Of a stretch of DNA of 43,017 bases, positions 31,531-42,159 are shown one piece after another; within the stretch, counting starts at the first letter, position 1, and each line of letters opens with the position of its first letter. The notes beneath the pieces are model-generated. The model made no database searches, was not told the origin of the DNA, and saw only the letters and a program-made list of their open reading frames with translations. This stretch comes from Paulinella micropora (taxonomy: Eukaryota > Cercozoa > Imbricatea > Euglyphida): positions 701,852 to 744,868 of the forward strand of contig BJOX01000160.1 in the NCBI GenBank assembly GCA_009731375.1. Reading direction: 5' to 3'. A program made the translations under genes and the position numbers.

Positions 31531-32231
31531 TCAGCATCTCCTCCACTTGGGAGTGGGAAGTGTTCCCTTATTTTCGAACTGAATCATTAGGGCGTCGAGC
31601 CCTCCGAATGCTGGGTGAAACGAGAGCTTGTGTAAGAGGTGTGCAGTGAAAAAGTCAGTAGGGATTTTCCCACCGTAGTCTCTTTGTATTTGTAGCTCTG
31701 TGATTCGATTCTCGTCAAGCCAATAGCCTATATCTCCCTTGGGGCTGGAAACGATGTATTTTTGCCATCTTATGATCATATCGAGGAATGATTTGCCGCC
31801 ATACCTCTTTTCGATCAAAACCAACATGCCGATAGGATTTCTATTTTCTACCCTATTGCACATAGTCACTAGGACAGGTGCCTTAAACGCAACTGATATA
31901 TAGAGTCCCAATCTTCGCATACGCTGCGCGTACTGCTTGTCAGCTTTTTTTCTCTTAGAGGATGCTTTCTCTTTCCTCGTCTGGGCTCTTCTTGCTTTGC
32001 TTCCTTCTTCCAGCTGCTCCTTTGCCAAAAGGAGGAGAGAGGATTTGCCTTTCTGTGAGGATGTTTCTTTTGTTTAGGCTTATCTCTCTCTTTCTGGGGT
32101 TCCGGTTCTGAATCGTTCTCCGAGGACTCGTCAGACCATTCTTCTGCATTATGCATAATTGCAGGGTCGTAGGGAAATTTTGCGATTGCTTTGTCTAGCT
32201 CCTCTAGCATCGAGGCAACCATTTCTCCCAT
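31531..32231 (-). pseudogene. copia gag, same family as the left-flank gag
   Basis: Two overlapping minus frames (32231-31869 and 32028-31531). The first has an acidic start (DESSENDSEPEPQ), the second the Lys/Arg-rich helix and LGLYISVAFKAPVLVTMC, NPIGMLVLIEKRYGG, GYWLDENRITELQIQRDYGG, HPAFGGLDALMIQF. All blocks match the plus-strand gag at 6538-7475. Whether this gag belongs to the MYND-bearing element just downstream or to a separate insertion is unclear, because the microsatellite at 31.1 kb lies between them. Confidence 0.7.
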
Positions 32232-32239
32232 TTCTGCAC

Positions 32240-32840
32240 TGTCACCGTAAGTGAATGATTGGAATTGGAACCGCCATTCCTGGTAAAGTCGTTCGGTTGG
32301 TTTGAGCGTGGGTACGCTCGCGAGGTTGAGAAGTTTGGGGTTTGGGATTTACTCGTGAGTGGTTGACAGTCAAGGCTGCATAACCGATAAAACCCGCAAT
32401 AAAGCGAATAAACTTAATGTCCGAAAAACAAATTGCGATGCAGAGGCGTGTCACGGAGATGAATCCGGTATTAGTAACTCTGATAACCTATTAATCAATT
32501 GACGGACTGTTCGTCGGAACAGTAATTCCGGCAGATTGATTACCGTTGAGTATTTAAACCCTTCGGTACTCCCCACCAATACGAACGGAACTTTACTGAA
32601 TATGCAATCAATATACACTTTACGCTATCGATCGCGCGACGTGACACGTCACTACTATTAGATTATGGTCGACGTAATGGATGACTGTTCACTGACTTTC
32701 TAGAAATAATTCCTACGTCAATGATTATCCATAAATGACAAAATGGTAATCGTGATCAATAAAGGTAATTATCGTCGGAACATACTGATATACGCAATAT
32801 ATGGGAAAAACGTTAGTATCAAATTACAAAATGAAAGCAG
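32240..32840. other. non-coding spacer with candidate LTR
   Basis: About 600 bp of AT-rich DNA between oppositely oriented copia remnants. It contains a possible 275-bp LTR at 32508-32782 and upstream non-coding DNA (32240-32507). No gene is recognised. Confidence 0.45.
32508..32782 (+). mobile_element. candidate copia LTR
   Basis: Starts TGTTCGTCGGAACA and ends CGTCGGAACA, giving TG...CA termini. TATTTAAA at 32551-32558 could be a plus-strand TATA box, followed by a short R-like stretch. The position fits the 5' LTR of the plus-strand copia remnant that follows. No second copy or target duplication was found, so the call is tentative. Confidence 0.3.
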
Positions 32841-34046
32841 ATGCAACGGGGAGAATTGAACCTAGGCCTCCTACCTCCTTACGACGCTCTCAGGATTGAA
32901 CCTACTACCTTGTTTACTAAAATCTCCCTTTGGAGGCAACACACAGTGGTTCATCCTTCATCCAATTCTACTTCACCCACCACTACTACCACTACACCTA
33001 CCACTACTACCCAGAACATGCGTAGGAGAGGAATAGGAGTAGGGGGAGTAGAAGGAATAGGTGAAGTGATAGGACAGTCTGTATCTCGTCTATCTACGCT
33101 GTCTACACCTGAAGTGTCTACACCACAAGCACAGCCCACATCTCAAACACAGTCTTTAAGCATGTTGTCAGCGGCTCACGTACCACCTACCACATCTGTG
33201 TCGTCAGGGTTGTTAACCCATGCACATCCTGTGTCTCGTGTTGTGTCTGTCCCACCTGAAAGAGAGCCGGGAGGAACCCCAAACAACCAACCAACCGTTC
33301 CTACAACCTCTGAAGAGGGGAAAGTAGGGACGGTAGAGAGTAAGCAGGTGTTGGGCAGTGGGGGACTTCATCCCATTGAAGAGTTGCAACGACTTCTCAA
33401 TGCCTTCACCCAAGGGTTTAAGAATAGGACAGTGAAAGATGGACAGATCGTGACAAGGAGTGGGGAGTACGATGAGTTTTATACAGAAGACTAACAAGAA
33501 GTGTATTATGCTATACACGACTGTATAATAACTATGGCCACCAAGCACGACAACCCATTTGCACGTGGCATAGTCTCCTCTTTTCGTTATATGTTAAAAG
33601 AGATAGAGGAGCTTGACGCTGTGTTGGGGGGTAAGACACCGCAGGAAGAGGATGAAACAACTGATAGTTCTCAGACCGACATTACCACCAACACTCAAAG
33701 CACACACACTGCAACACAAGACAACTCACGTGCCGAATGTGCTATTATGTTGATGGGGAACGAAACAGATAGCAACACTAAAGCCAATAGTATTGTGCGG
33801 GTGGATAATAGTGGTGTGAGTGAAACACAGTCTCCCGACAAAGCTACATTCGTCAAACTCGTGAAGGCCCTACAGAAGTTCAGGATTGCAAAAGGGAGCA
33901 TTCGGACTGAGTATAAGGGTAAGGTCCAAATGAACCTCTCTTATGCTTACAGGGATCAAGTCTGTGTCTTTGACTCACACACCACCTACAACCCACATTT
34001 GAAGTATGGGTTAGTCGCGACTTCGGCATGGGTGCGAAAAGGGTAA
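32841..34046 (+). pseudogene. copia gag/protease-region remnant, plus strand
   Basis: Two plus frames (32841-33494 and 33501-34046), separated by a stop and a frame change. Both are Thr/Ser/Gln-rich linkers (TTTTTPTTTTQ, TQSTHTATQDN). The second ends CVFDSHTTYNPHLKYGLV, which resembles a decayed copia protease active site (D-S-x-A/T-T). Identification rests mainly on position ahead of the pre-integrase and integrase parts downstream. Confidence 0.45.
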
Positions 34047-34159
34047 AATTGCTGTAGTGCATCAAAATAACCAAGTCATCGTTCTAAACAAACCTATCCG
34101 GATTGAGGAGAAACAGATAGTAGCTAGGGGGAGAGCTCTATCTAACAACCTTACGGTTT

Positions 34160-34813
34160 TTGACGCCCCAGGGATCAAACCACTTAACCCCAACGAGTGG
34201 TATGAACCGACTACACAGTCTGCCCTCAACACAGAAACGACCACTCAATCTATCCCTTGTCCTGAAACAAGCGAGGCTCCCAAGTCTGGCGACTCGTCGG
34301 ACTCGGGGGTACAAGCTTGACAATTGTCCTCTCACCTTTCTCAAAAGTCCAACCTACCCGTATACCATGATATATACTGTTCTTCGTCTCCTCCTATGTG
34401 GTTGGCAATGTGATGTGTCTCGTACTTACATACCTTATTCTACTGAGATTGACACGGAGAGAGGTGAGAGAGCAAAACAGGAGGATGATAAGGTGTTGTG
34501 TCCTGTTGTCCGTCCCCACTACCATGAAAACATACACGCCACCGTCTTTCACCGCATGTGTAAGCATAGAGGGGTAAAAGCCATGGAAAAAATTGCTAAG
34601 TATATGGGAGTAAAGATAGTGGGGAAAGAGTGGAGAGAATGCATAATGAAGTGTGAGTGGTGTTTGCGGAATAAAATCAAAAAGACAGCACACTTCAAAA
34701 GGAACCATCATATCGTAGAACACCGACCCGGGATCCACATCTGTATGGATACCCAGGGTTGGTGGAATACGATATCATGGGACGGTAAGCGATATAAATT
34801 TACCGTTAAGTGA
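34160..34813 (+). pseudogene. copia GAG-pre-integrase and integrase start, plus strand
   Basis: The C-terminal half reads ATVFHRMCKHRGVKAME with MKCEWCLRNK, the HHCC zinc motif, then HICMDTQGWWNT and GKRYKFTVK, the first integrase Asp and the strand that normally precedes DDFS. A TGA at 34811 interrupts the core. Upstream residues are filler from a shifted frame. Confidence 0.7.
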
Positions 34814-34814
34814 A

Positions 34815-35640
34815 TAGCATCCAATTTTGAACTTGATTACTATTTGCGTCATAAGAATGAGTTCTTTCCTTGCTTTCTCAAGGCCACTGCTTTCTTTGAG
34901 AGACACTCGGGAAAGAAGGTTAAGTTCATTACTTGTGACCAGGAGTACGGCAAGTATAAAGAGTTCAAAGATTGGTAGACGTAAATCAGCCGGTCTTTCT
35001 CGAGGCCCCGACGGGGGAGAAACAGGTTGTCGCTAAGGTAGAGAGGTCTCACCAAACCAATGGTGGGCCCGCCAGAGCTATCCTTAGCGACGCCGAACTT
35101 CCACCTTCTATGTGGGTGGAAGCAGAGAAAGCCACGATATATTTTGGCAATTTTTTGCATATCGCCCATGGACCCTTTAAAGGGAAATCCCCCTATGAGG
35201 TCATCCACAAACGTAAACCCATGCTACACCACCTCAGACCTATAGGGTGCATGGCTTTTATGAAGGTGGATGCTAAGAGGGGGAAAGGCGAGAGGGGAAA
35301 GAAAGTAATAGTTCTCGGATACGAACGGAATACCGGATATTATCGGGTGTATGATCCAGTTGCAAGAAAAATACACGGTAATGTTCGTAATGTCGTGTTC
35401 GATGTCTGGAAATTGGGGAAGAGGGATGCATCTAAATCTCTAGCAGGGACAGACGCCTCTGAAGAGATGTTTTCTGTGAAATGGCATTTGCCCCCTCCCG
35501 AACCCCAACGAACCTCGCAACACCTAGAAAGTCAAGAATGTTTCGGGGGATGTCTCGGTAGAGCCGGGTATTTCCGACTGTTGGAGAAACTTCCCCAGCC
35601 GGGGATTCCGGATCACCCCCACACAAGGCGCCCTCAATGA
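34815..35640 (+). pseudogene. copia integrase core and C-terminus, plus strand
   Basis: After the stop the integrase continues in two frames: LRHKNEFFPCFLKATAFF and ITCDQEYGKYKEF (second Asp), a break near 34975, then VAKVERSHQTNGGPARAI (catalytic Glu), PPSMWVEAEKA, GKSPYEVIHKRKP, LRPIGCMAFMKVD and GYERNTGYYRVYDP. The hinge ends at 35640. No RT follows: the element is truncated at about 35.76 kb. Confidence 0.75.
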
Positions 35641-35850
35641 CTCCAATTCACTCAGGGAACGGCGATACTAGGGTAGTGGAAGTCAGGGAGGACAGATCTG
35701 ACCCACCACCCCTTGTACCACCGACACCAAAAGTTATGGACTCTAAAACCAAACGTTGGGCAGGATGTGATTCTGCATTTTAGCTGAAAAAGCTACCCCA
35801 AGCTACCCCAAGCTAGGATTTTATAGAAATCATTAAACATTGTTAAAATA
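35641..35850. other. end of copia remnant, no further gene
   Basis: About 200 bp of decayed linker sequence, including a short direct repeat of AGCTACCCCA near 35790-35812. No RT domain is present. Confidence 0.4.
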
Positions 35851-35870
35851 ATGTAAGAACAATTATTAAA

Positions 35871-36390
35871 GCTTGCAATATTAACTTCAGTTATTAAAAA
35901 GTTAATTTCATTTCACCGGTAGCATCCGGAAGTCTGCCGACAGGTGAAGAGTGGGTCGCCAGGGGGGGGGGGGGTGTTTGGGAGTGGTTGCCTTAGAAAT
36001 TTCCCAACGCTGTAATCAGGTAATATATTTAAGTAAAAAAAGAAATTACCAAGAGAAGTTATAAATATAAAAAGATTTCCCATGGAGGGGGGGGGTGGTT
36101 TGGGGTGGGCTGGTTGGGGCTAGTTGTTAACTTCGATTAAGTACAGGCAGCTTAATTATATATGAGGCTTGCAATAACTTCAGCTATCATAAAAAGTAAT
36201 AGTTACTTCTTGATTTCAGTTCACCGCTAGGACCAGGAAGTCTGCCGACAGGTGAAGGGTCCGGGGGGGGGGGTTGGTAGCATTAGAAATTTCCAAACGC
36301 TGTAATCACGTAATATATTTAAGTAAATAAAGAAATTACAAAAAGAACTTATAAATATAAAATAATTTCTCAGCAGGAAGGGGGGGGAGT
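35871..36390. repeat. tandem pair of AT-rich repeats of about 295 bp with G-runs
   Basis: Two diverged copies about 295 bp apart. Both start GCTTGCAATA, contain GGAAGTCTGCCGACAGGTGAAG, a run of G, TTAGAAATTTCC, CGCTGTAATCA and GTAATATATTTAAGTAAA, and end near ATAAATATAAAA plus a G-run. The origin is unknown, and no coding capacity is present. Confidence 0.75.
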
Positions 36391-36589
36391 GGGTGTAGGC
36401 ATCACCCTCCTGCTATCAGTAAAAAGTATGTATCCCCCCGGCTATCCAGCATGGGACTCCAAATGTAATGCCCCTATCGAAAGCTCGTAAAAAGTCTGTA
36501 TTACAACCAAACACAGTCATCAAAAGATTAGAATGATGTCTCGTTATACTAGCTCAGTGAAGCCAAAAAGGAAAACTGCAACAGACCAG

Positions 36590-36890
36590 GAATAAAATGG
36601 TATCAGGTCCAATCCGGACAAATAATACTGAAAAACAAGCTGGTGCACCTGTCACTAGGAAAAGGTACTTTTAGCGTCTATTTGTGGGTCGATGCGCTGT
36701 GTGGCATGACTACATAGTGCATACTATTTGCAGAAAGAAATCAGAAGGTGTATGACAAAAATACTATTTCAGTCATAAAATCGGGAGGGGGTACTGTAGG
36801 CATCACCCCCCGGATAGCCGGTAAAAAGTACCTTTTCCTGGTGACAGGTGCACCAGCTTGTTTTTCAGTATTATTTGTCCGGATTGGNNN
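36590..36890. mobile_element. inverted-repeat element (copy 1), right end lost in gap
   Basis: The arm at about 36611-36676 (CCAATCCGGACAAATAATAC...) is the reverse complement, nearly perfectly, of 36823-36888, about 67 bp on each side of a 146-bp centre. The same family occurs at 39913-40110. The inner part includes GACTACATAGTGCATA and CAGAAAGAAATCAGAAG. This is a non-autonomous DNA-transposon or foldback-like structure. Confidence 0.7.
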
Positions 36891-37042
36891 NNNNNNNNNN
36901 NNNNNNNNNNNNNNNNNNNNNNNNNNNNNNNNNNNNNNNNNNNNNNNNNNNNNNNNNNNNNNNNNNNNNNNNNNNNNNNNNNNNNNNNNNNNNNNNNNNN
37001 NNNNNNNNNNNNNNNNNNNNNNNNNNNNNNNNNNNNNNNNNN
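36889..37042. other. assembly gap (Ns)
   Basis: A run of N of about 154 bases followed by G10. No statement can be made about its content. Confidence 0.95.
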
Positions 37043-37159
37043 GGGGGGGGGGCGGGACGTGTCTAAAACCTACTCTCCATAAATCTATTGATGATACTGA
37101 CAGAACTGACAGAAGAGGCAAGCAACAAACAAAAATAAGAAAGAGATTCTGAATAAACG

Positions 37160-37320
37160 ACATTGGAGCCTTGCCCACAACCTTCTCCTTTCTACCCTTG
37201 TTCTGATCCTCCTCCTCTAGATCTCCCCCTGCCTCGCCTCTTCCGAATCTCCTTTTTTTGTTGTTTCTTTTTCTCTCTGTCCTTGTCCTCCTTCAAATTA
37301 TCCTTTCTCTCTCTCTCTCT
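37160..37320. other. pyrimidine-rich non-coding DNA
   Basis: CT-rich DNA leading into the microsatellite block. Open frames are compositional. Confidence 0.5.
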
Positions 37321-37634
37321 AAGAAGCACAAGCAGAGGAGGAACAGGAGAACAAGAGGAGGAGGAGGAGGAGCAGAACAAGAAGAAGAAGAAGAAGAAGA
37401 AGGAGGAGGAGGAGGAGGGGGAGGAAGAAAAACAAGCAGACAAAGAAGAAGAAGAAGAAGAAGGAGGAGGAGGAGAAGGAGGAGAAGAAGAAGAAGAAGG
37501 AGGAGGAGGAGGAAGAAGAAGAAAAAGGAGGAGGAGGAAGAAGAAGACGAAGAAGAAGAAGAAAAAAAAAAAAAAAAAAAAAAAAAGAAAAAGAAGAAGA
37601 AGAAGAAGAAGACGAAGAAGAAGAAGAAAAAGAA

Positions 37635-37695
<61 letters not shown>

Positions 37696-37860
37696 GAGAA
37701 GAAGAAGAAGAAGGAGGAGAAGGAGAAGGAGAAGGAGAAGAAGAAGAAGAAGAAGAAGATGGAAGGAGAAGAAGAAGAAGAAGAAGAAGAAGAAGATGAG
37801 GAGCAACATACTACTCTGCTACGACTGATGCTCCTACTGATGCTGCTACTGTTGCTACTC

Positions 37861-37892
<32 letters not shown>

Positions 37893-37893
37893 G

Positions 37894-37931
<38 letters not shown>

Positions 37932-37949
37932 ACCACTATACTGCTACTG

Positions 37950-37987
<38 letters not shown>

Positions 37988-38159
37988 ACCACTACTGCTA
38001 CTGCTACTACTACTACTGCTGCTGCTACTAATACTGCTACTACTACTACTGCTGCTGCTGCTGCTACTACCACTACTACTACTACTATTACTACTATTAC
38101 TACTATTACTACTGCTGCTGCTGCTGCTACTCATAGTACTTCTGCTACTGCTACTGCTG

Positions 38160-38200
<41 letters not shown>

Positions 38201-38597
38201 GTTGCTGCTGCTGCTGCTTCTACTACTACTACTACTACTACTTCTACTACTACTACTACTACTACCAACGACTACTTCCACTACTATAGCTACCACTGCT
38301 GCTAGTAGCTACTACTACTACTACTACTACTACTACTATACTACTACTATACTACTACTAGTACTACTACTAGTACTACTACTAGTAGTATGACTACTAC
38401 TACTACTACTACTGCTACTCTCTCTCTCTCTCTCTCTCTTTCTCTTCTCTCTTCTGTCTTCTCTCTCTCTTGCTCTCTCTCTCTCTCTATCTCTCTCTCC
38501 TCTTTTTCCTTTCTCTCTCTCTCTCTCTCTTTCTCTCTTTCTCTCTTTCTCTCTCCCTCTTCTCTTTTTCCTTTCTCTCGATCTCTCTTCTCTTCCC

Positions 38598-38662
<65 letters not shown>

Positions 38663-39265
38663 NNNNNNNNNNAACGTACTGTTGCGAAGAAAGAGACGAG
38701 AGACATGAAGAGAAAAGAGAGAAGAGAGGAGAGGGGAGAGAGAGAGGAAGAGAGGAGAGGAGGGAGGAGTGAGGAAGAGAGGAGAGAGGAGAGAGGAGAG
38801 AGAGCAGAGAGAGCTACAGAGAGAGGAGAGAAAGGAGAGAGAGAGAGAGAGAGGAGAGAGGAGAAAGGAGAGAGAGAGAGAGAGAGAAAGAGGAAGAGAA
38901 AGAAAGAAAGAAAGAGAGATCGAGAGAGAGCGAGTGAGTGAGAGAGAGAGTGAGTGAGAGAGAGAGTGAGTGAGTGAGAGAGAGAGATAAAGAGAAAGAG
39001 AAAGAGAGAGAGAGAGAGAGAACATATCTAAACATAAACACTAATATTAATAACATTAATACCAAGCGACCTAATATTAATAATTTCAATTAATACGCTC
39101 GATTTAATAACTAGGTTTCCACCTTAGATAAAGGTATGACTTAATAGCTATACTTTTTACGTGGACGTTCCCTGAGTCCGATTGTAAAAATTGTTCTCTC
39201 AATAAAAACGAAGAAGAAGAAGAGAGAGAGAGAGAGGGGAGGGGGGAGAGGGAGAGAGAGAGAGC
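37320..39265. repeat. low-complexity block of about 2 kb
   Basis: In order: purine-only (GAA/GGA)n with an A25-type run (37320-37800), (CTA)n/(CTG)n triplets (37800-38415), (CT)n (38415-38597), a run of about 64 C (38599-38662), a 10-N join, (GA)n with variants (38690-39020), a short AT-rich spacer, and (GA)n again (39215-39265). Purine and pyrimidine are strictly strand-partitioned. Long open frames here (Lys/Glu/Arg-, Leu- or Ser-only) are artefacts of the repeats. Confidence 0.95.
38663..38672. other. 10-N assembly join
   Basis: Ten N directly after a long C-run, a typical break at a homopolymer. Confidence 0.95.
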
Positions 39266-39266
39266 G

Positions 39267-39779
39267 GGCGGGCGTAACCGCAACCGAAGTGGGGCGACTA
39301 CACGCAATGGACGTGGAGGACGCCCCAACAGCGATCGATCTCGTGGCCGGAATAATGCGAAAGCGTCTGCCAACGTAGCAAAGGAAGTGAAGACCGCGTC
39401 CTACGATGAAGTGGACGATGCCTGGATCGGTATGGCTGTCGACGGCGGAGCTGGATTAGAAGATTTGCCACACTTGCTTGAGATCAGCTCACGCAAGACA
39501 TTACCAAACTACAATAATAATTCCAAATTGTATCCATCATATGCAGGCGAACAAGAGAAGACGGCGGGCAAGAAACGACCAGGCGAGAGCAACGATTTCG
39601 GCGTGCGCCAAGGGGCGCAAAAGAAGCAGAAGGTGGGCGAAACCGACGCAAGTGTAACGCGTCTATTGCAGAAGTGCGCCCACATGGTGATCAACTGTGC
39701 CTATGCCTTTTGGGACTGCCTTTTGTTGATGAAGAATGACCCTTTTTGTCTTTGCGTCACTGAGATAAGCTTCATATAA
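39267..39779 (+). CDS. possible terminal exon or gene fragment with RGG-type and NLS segments
   Basis: An open plus frame begins in the GA repeat at about 39267 without its own ATG (first Met codon 39387) and ends at the TAA at 39777. It reads GRNRNRSG, NGRGGRPNSDRSRGRNN (RGG-like), then SYDEVDDAWIGMAVDGG, a basic bipartite-like segment KKRPGESND...QKKQK, and a Cys-rich hydrophobic end. The arrangement could be the last exon of an RNA-binding protein or a fragment of a retroelement gag. No upstream exon is visible. Identification is weak. Confidence 0.3.
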   Translation, partial: GGRNRNRSGATTRNGRGGRPNSDRSRGRNNAKASANVAKEVKTASYDEVDDAWIGMAVDGGAGLEDLPHLLEISSRKTLPNYNNNSKLYPSYAGEQEKTAGKKRPGESNDFGVRQGAQKKQKVGETDASVTRLLQKCAHMVINCAYAFWDCLLLMKNDPFCLCVTEISFI

Positions 39780-39912
39780 CGAGACATCATTCACTTTTTG
39801 AGGACTGTGCCACGGTTTGGTTATATTACCGACTTACTCCGAGCTTCCATTGACTGAGCTATCGTTGGGGATAGTACTAATACAATCATAGGTCATTATA
39901 TTAATAATAGTG
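39780..39912. other. short non-coding spacer
   Basis: About 130 bp with no recognised feature, ahead of the second inverted-repeat element copy. Confidence 0.4.
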
Positions 39913-40110
39913 GTCTAACACATGACTACATAGCGCATAAAATTTGCAGAAAGAAATCAGAAGTTGTATGACAAGTTTCCGTCATAAAATCGGGAGAGGG
40001 TACCCGGGCCGTCTGTATGCATCACCCCCCGGATAGAAGGTAAAAAGTAAACTTTTTCCAGTATCGCTTGTCCGGATTGGACCTAATGCCATTTTATTCC
40101 TGGTGACAGG
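39913..40110. mobile_element. inverted-repeat element (copy 2), partial
   Basis: Shares with 36700-36888 the words GACTACATAG, TTTGCAGAAAGAAATCAGAAG, CATAAAATCGGGAG and CATCACCCCCCGGATAG. It ends TTGTCCGGATTGG followed by CCATTTTATTCCTGGT, which matches the outer part of the first copy's left arm on the other strand. It runs directly into a SINE head. Confidence 0.65.
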
Positions 40111-40150
40111 GCCCAGATGGTAGAACTTGACCACTGGGCATCACGGTGTC
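40105..40150 (-). repeat. tRNA-derived SINE head, partial
   Basis: The 5' part of the same tRNA-like sequence as at 40725-40795, including the A-box region, on the minus strand. The B-box half is replaced by the inverted-repeat element. (AAT)n follows on the plus strand. Confidence 0.6.
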
Positions 40151-40151
40151 C

Positions 40152-40202
<51 letters not shown>

Positions 40203-40303
40203 GTGTATCTCCTGCCAATTGCTGAGCCAAAATGCCATGTGCATCCAGTCCTCCATTCCATAAGGAAAGTCTCCACACCAATCGGTGGAATAAAGGAAGT
40301 GAC

Positions 40304-40634
40304 NNNNNNNNNNNNNNNNNNNNNNNNNNNNNNNNNNNNNNNNNNNNNNNNNNNNNNNNNNNNNNNNNNNNNNNNNNNNNNNNNNNNNNNNNNNNNNNNN
40401 NNNNNNNNNNNNNNNNNNNNNNNNNNNNNNNNNNNNNNNNNNNNNNNNNNNNNNNNNNNNNNNNNNNNNNNNNNNNNNNNNNNNNNNNNNNNNNNNNNNN
40501 NNNNNNNNNNNNNNNNNNNNNNNNNNNNNNNNNNNNNNNNNNNNNNNNNNNNNNNNNNNNNNNNNNNNNNNNNNNNNNNNNNNNNNNNNNNNNNNNNNNN
40601 NNNNNNNNNNNNNNNNNNNNNNNNNNNNNNNNNN
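40304..40634. other. assembly gap (Ns)
   Basis: A run of about 331 N within the SINE cluster. The 75 bp before it (40229-40303) recur after the gap at 42395, as CCATGTGCATCCAGTCCTCC and following. Confidence 0.95.
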
Positions 40635-40724
40635 CAAGGGCTCCAGTTCCAACACTTCCAGACGGACCGGTATGTTCAATGAAACTGGTCCAGACGGAGC
40701 GGTATGTTCAATGAAAATACTGGT

Positions 40725-40795
40725 GGCACCGACGGGAATCGAACTGGCGACAGGGCCCAGATGGTAGAACTTGACCACTGGGCTATCACGGTGTC
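40725..40795 (-). repeat. tRNA-like head of SINE
   Basis: A 71-nt minus-strand tRNA-like sequence with A box TAGCCCAGTGGTC and B box GTTCGATTCCC. The acceptor ends pair in 6 of 7 positions. It is a pseudo-tRNA promoter of a SINE, not a functional tRNA gene. Confidence 0.75.
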
Positions 40796-40796
40796 C

Positions 40797-40851
<55 letters not shown>

Positions 40852-41116
40852 GTGCTTCTCTGTCAATGGCTGATGCATTTCTGCACATGCGCCTCCATCG
40901 TCTCACCCGTGAGGGGAGTACGAAGAATTGACGATAAGCTCTAATGACACCCCCGCAAGGGCAGTTCCAACACTTCCAGACGGGCCGGTATGTTCAATGA
41001 AAATACTGGTCCAGACGGACCGGTATGTTCAATGAAAATACTGGTGGCACCGACGGGAATCGAACTGGCGACAGGGCCCAGATGGTAGAACTTGACCACT
41101 GGGCTATCACGGTGTC
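40797..41116 (-). mobile_element. tRNA-derived SINE, complete copy
   Basis: On the minus strand: tRNA head (41116-41046), then a twice-repeated GAACATACCGG/CAGTATTTTCATT segment, a body with GTGTCATTAGAGC and CTCCCCTCACGGGTGAGACG, a unique end CATTGACAGAGAAGCACT, and an (ATT)n tail at 40797-40851 on the plus strand. About 320 bp. Pol III A and B boxes are recognisable. The same unit recurs several times to the window end, tails abutting heads. Confidence 0.8.
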
Positions 41117-41641
41117 CATAATAATAATAATAATAATATTAATAATAGTAATAATAGTATATATATTGATCTGTCATGGCTGAGCCCGAGGGCCATGCGC
41201 CTCCATCCCTCGACCAAACAGGGACTACAGTGAGTATGTTGGGGAGGGAAGAGTGACTCTAACCATCCTGCATAGAAAGCCTCAAAAGGAAGTCCCTACT
41301 ACCCGCACAGTGTCGGGTACCTTGCAGGAAATCAACTACAAATGATTGATCTTCCCCGCGTGAGAACTCCACGAGACTGGGTAGGTCCCGCATGGAGGTA
41401 TTCACAGGGGTAGCAGACATTTCATGCGGTCTGCCAGCGCATGAGGACGTTTGGCGGTAAGTGTCTGGAACGCTTCGAAACCCGTCACCACCCCTAGATC
41501 TCGGAATGTATATACCCCTTTGATCCCACGTGGTGTATATCTCTTATAAGAACAACACAACAACATTGCCTCGGAACCAGTGGGAAGAGGCCCAACCACC
41601 TCCTCTTCCCGTGGGGTGCTATACTGTGCACCCCTCCATAG
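41117..41641. other. unclassified host sequence inside the SINE cluster
   Basis: About 500 bp that starts with an AAT-type tail and a diverged SINE end (GGCTGAGCCC...GCGCCTCCATC), then non-repetitive sequence. No coding frame longer than about 65 codons and no domain. It could be an older retroelement fragment. Confidence 0.4.
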
Positions 41642-41948
41642 TAATAATAGTAATAATAGTAAAAATAGTAATAATACTAATAATAATAATGATAATAATA
41701 ATGATAATAGTGCTTCTCAGTCAATAGCGAATGCATTTCTGCACATATGCCTCCATCGTCTCACCCGCGAGGGGAGTACGAAGATTTGACGATAGGCTCT
41801 ACTGACACCCCCGCAAGGCAGCTCCAAGCCTTCCAGACAGACCAATACTTTCAAAGAAAATATCCTTTGAAAATACTGGCACCGACGGGAATCGAACTGG
41901 CGACAGGTCCCAGATGGTAGACCTTAACCACTGGGCTATCGCGGTGCC
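41642..41948 (-). mobile_element. tRNA-derived SINE, second copy with perfect acceptor stem
   Basis: Tail of AAT/AGT units at 41642-41710, body to 41877, tRNA head 41878-41948. This copy keeps GGCACCG at the 5' end pairing perfectly with CGGTGCC, so it is closest to the founder tRNA. The body is more diverged than in the other copies. Confidence 0.75.
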
Positions 41949-41949
41949 A

Positions 41950-42159
41950 CTAATAATGATAATAATAATGATAATAATAATAATAATAATAATAATAAAT
42001 TAATAATAATATATTAATAGTAATAGTGCTTCTCTGTCAATGGCTGATGCATTTCTGCACATGCGCCTCCATCGTCTCACCCGTGAGGGGAGTACGAAGA
42101 ATTGACGATAGGCTCTAATGACACCCCCGCAAGGGCAGTTCCAACACTTCCAGACGGGC
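41950..42159 (-). mobile_element. tRNA-derived SINE, head lost in gap
   Basis: An (AAT)n-type tail (41950-42026) and body up to CAGACGGGC at 42159, then Ns. Confidence 0.7.

Noticed and set aside
37163-38393. Long open frames giving Lys/Glu/Arg-, Leu- or Ser-rich proteins
   Set aside because: They are translations of GAA, CTA and CT repeats in every phase with no other sequence content.
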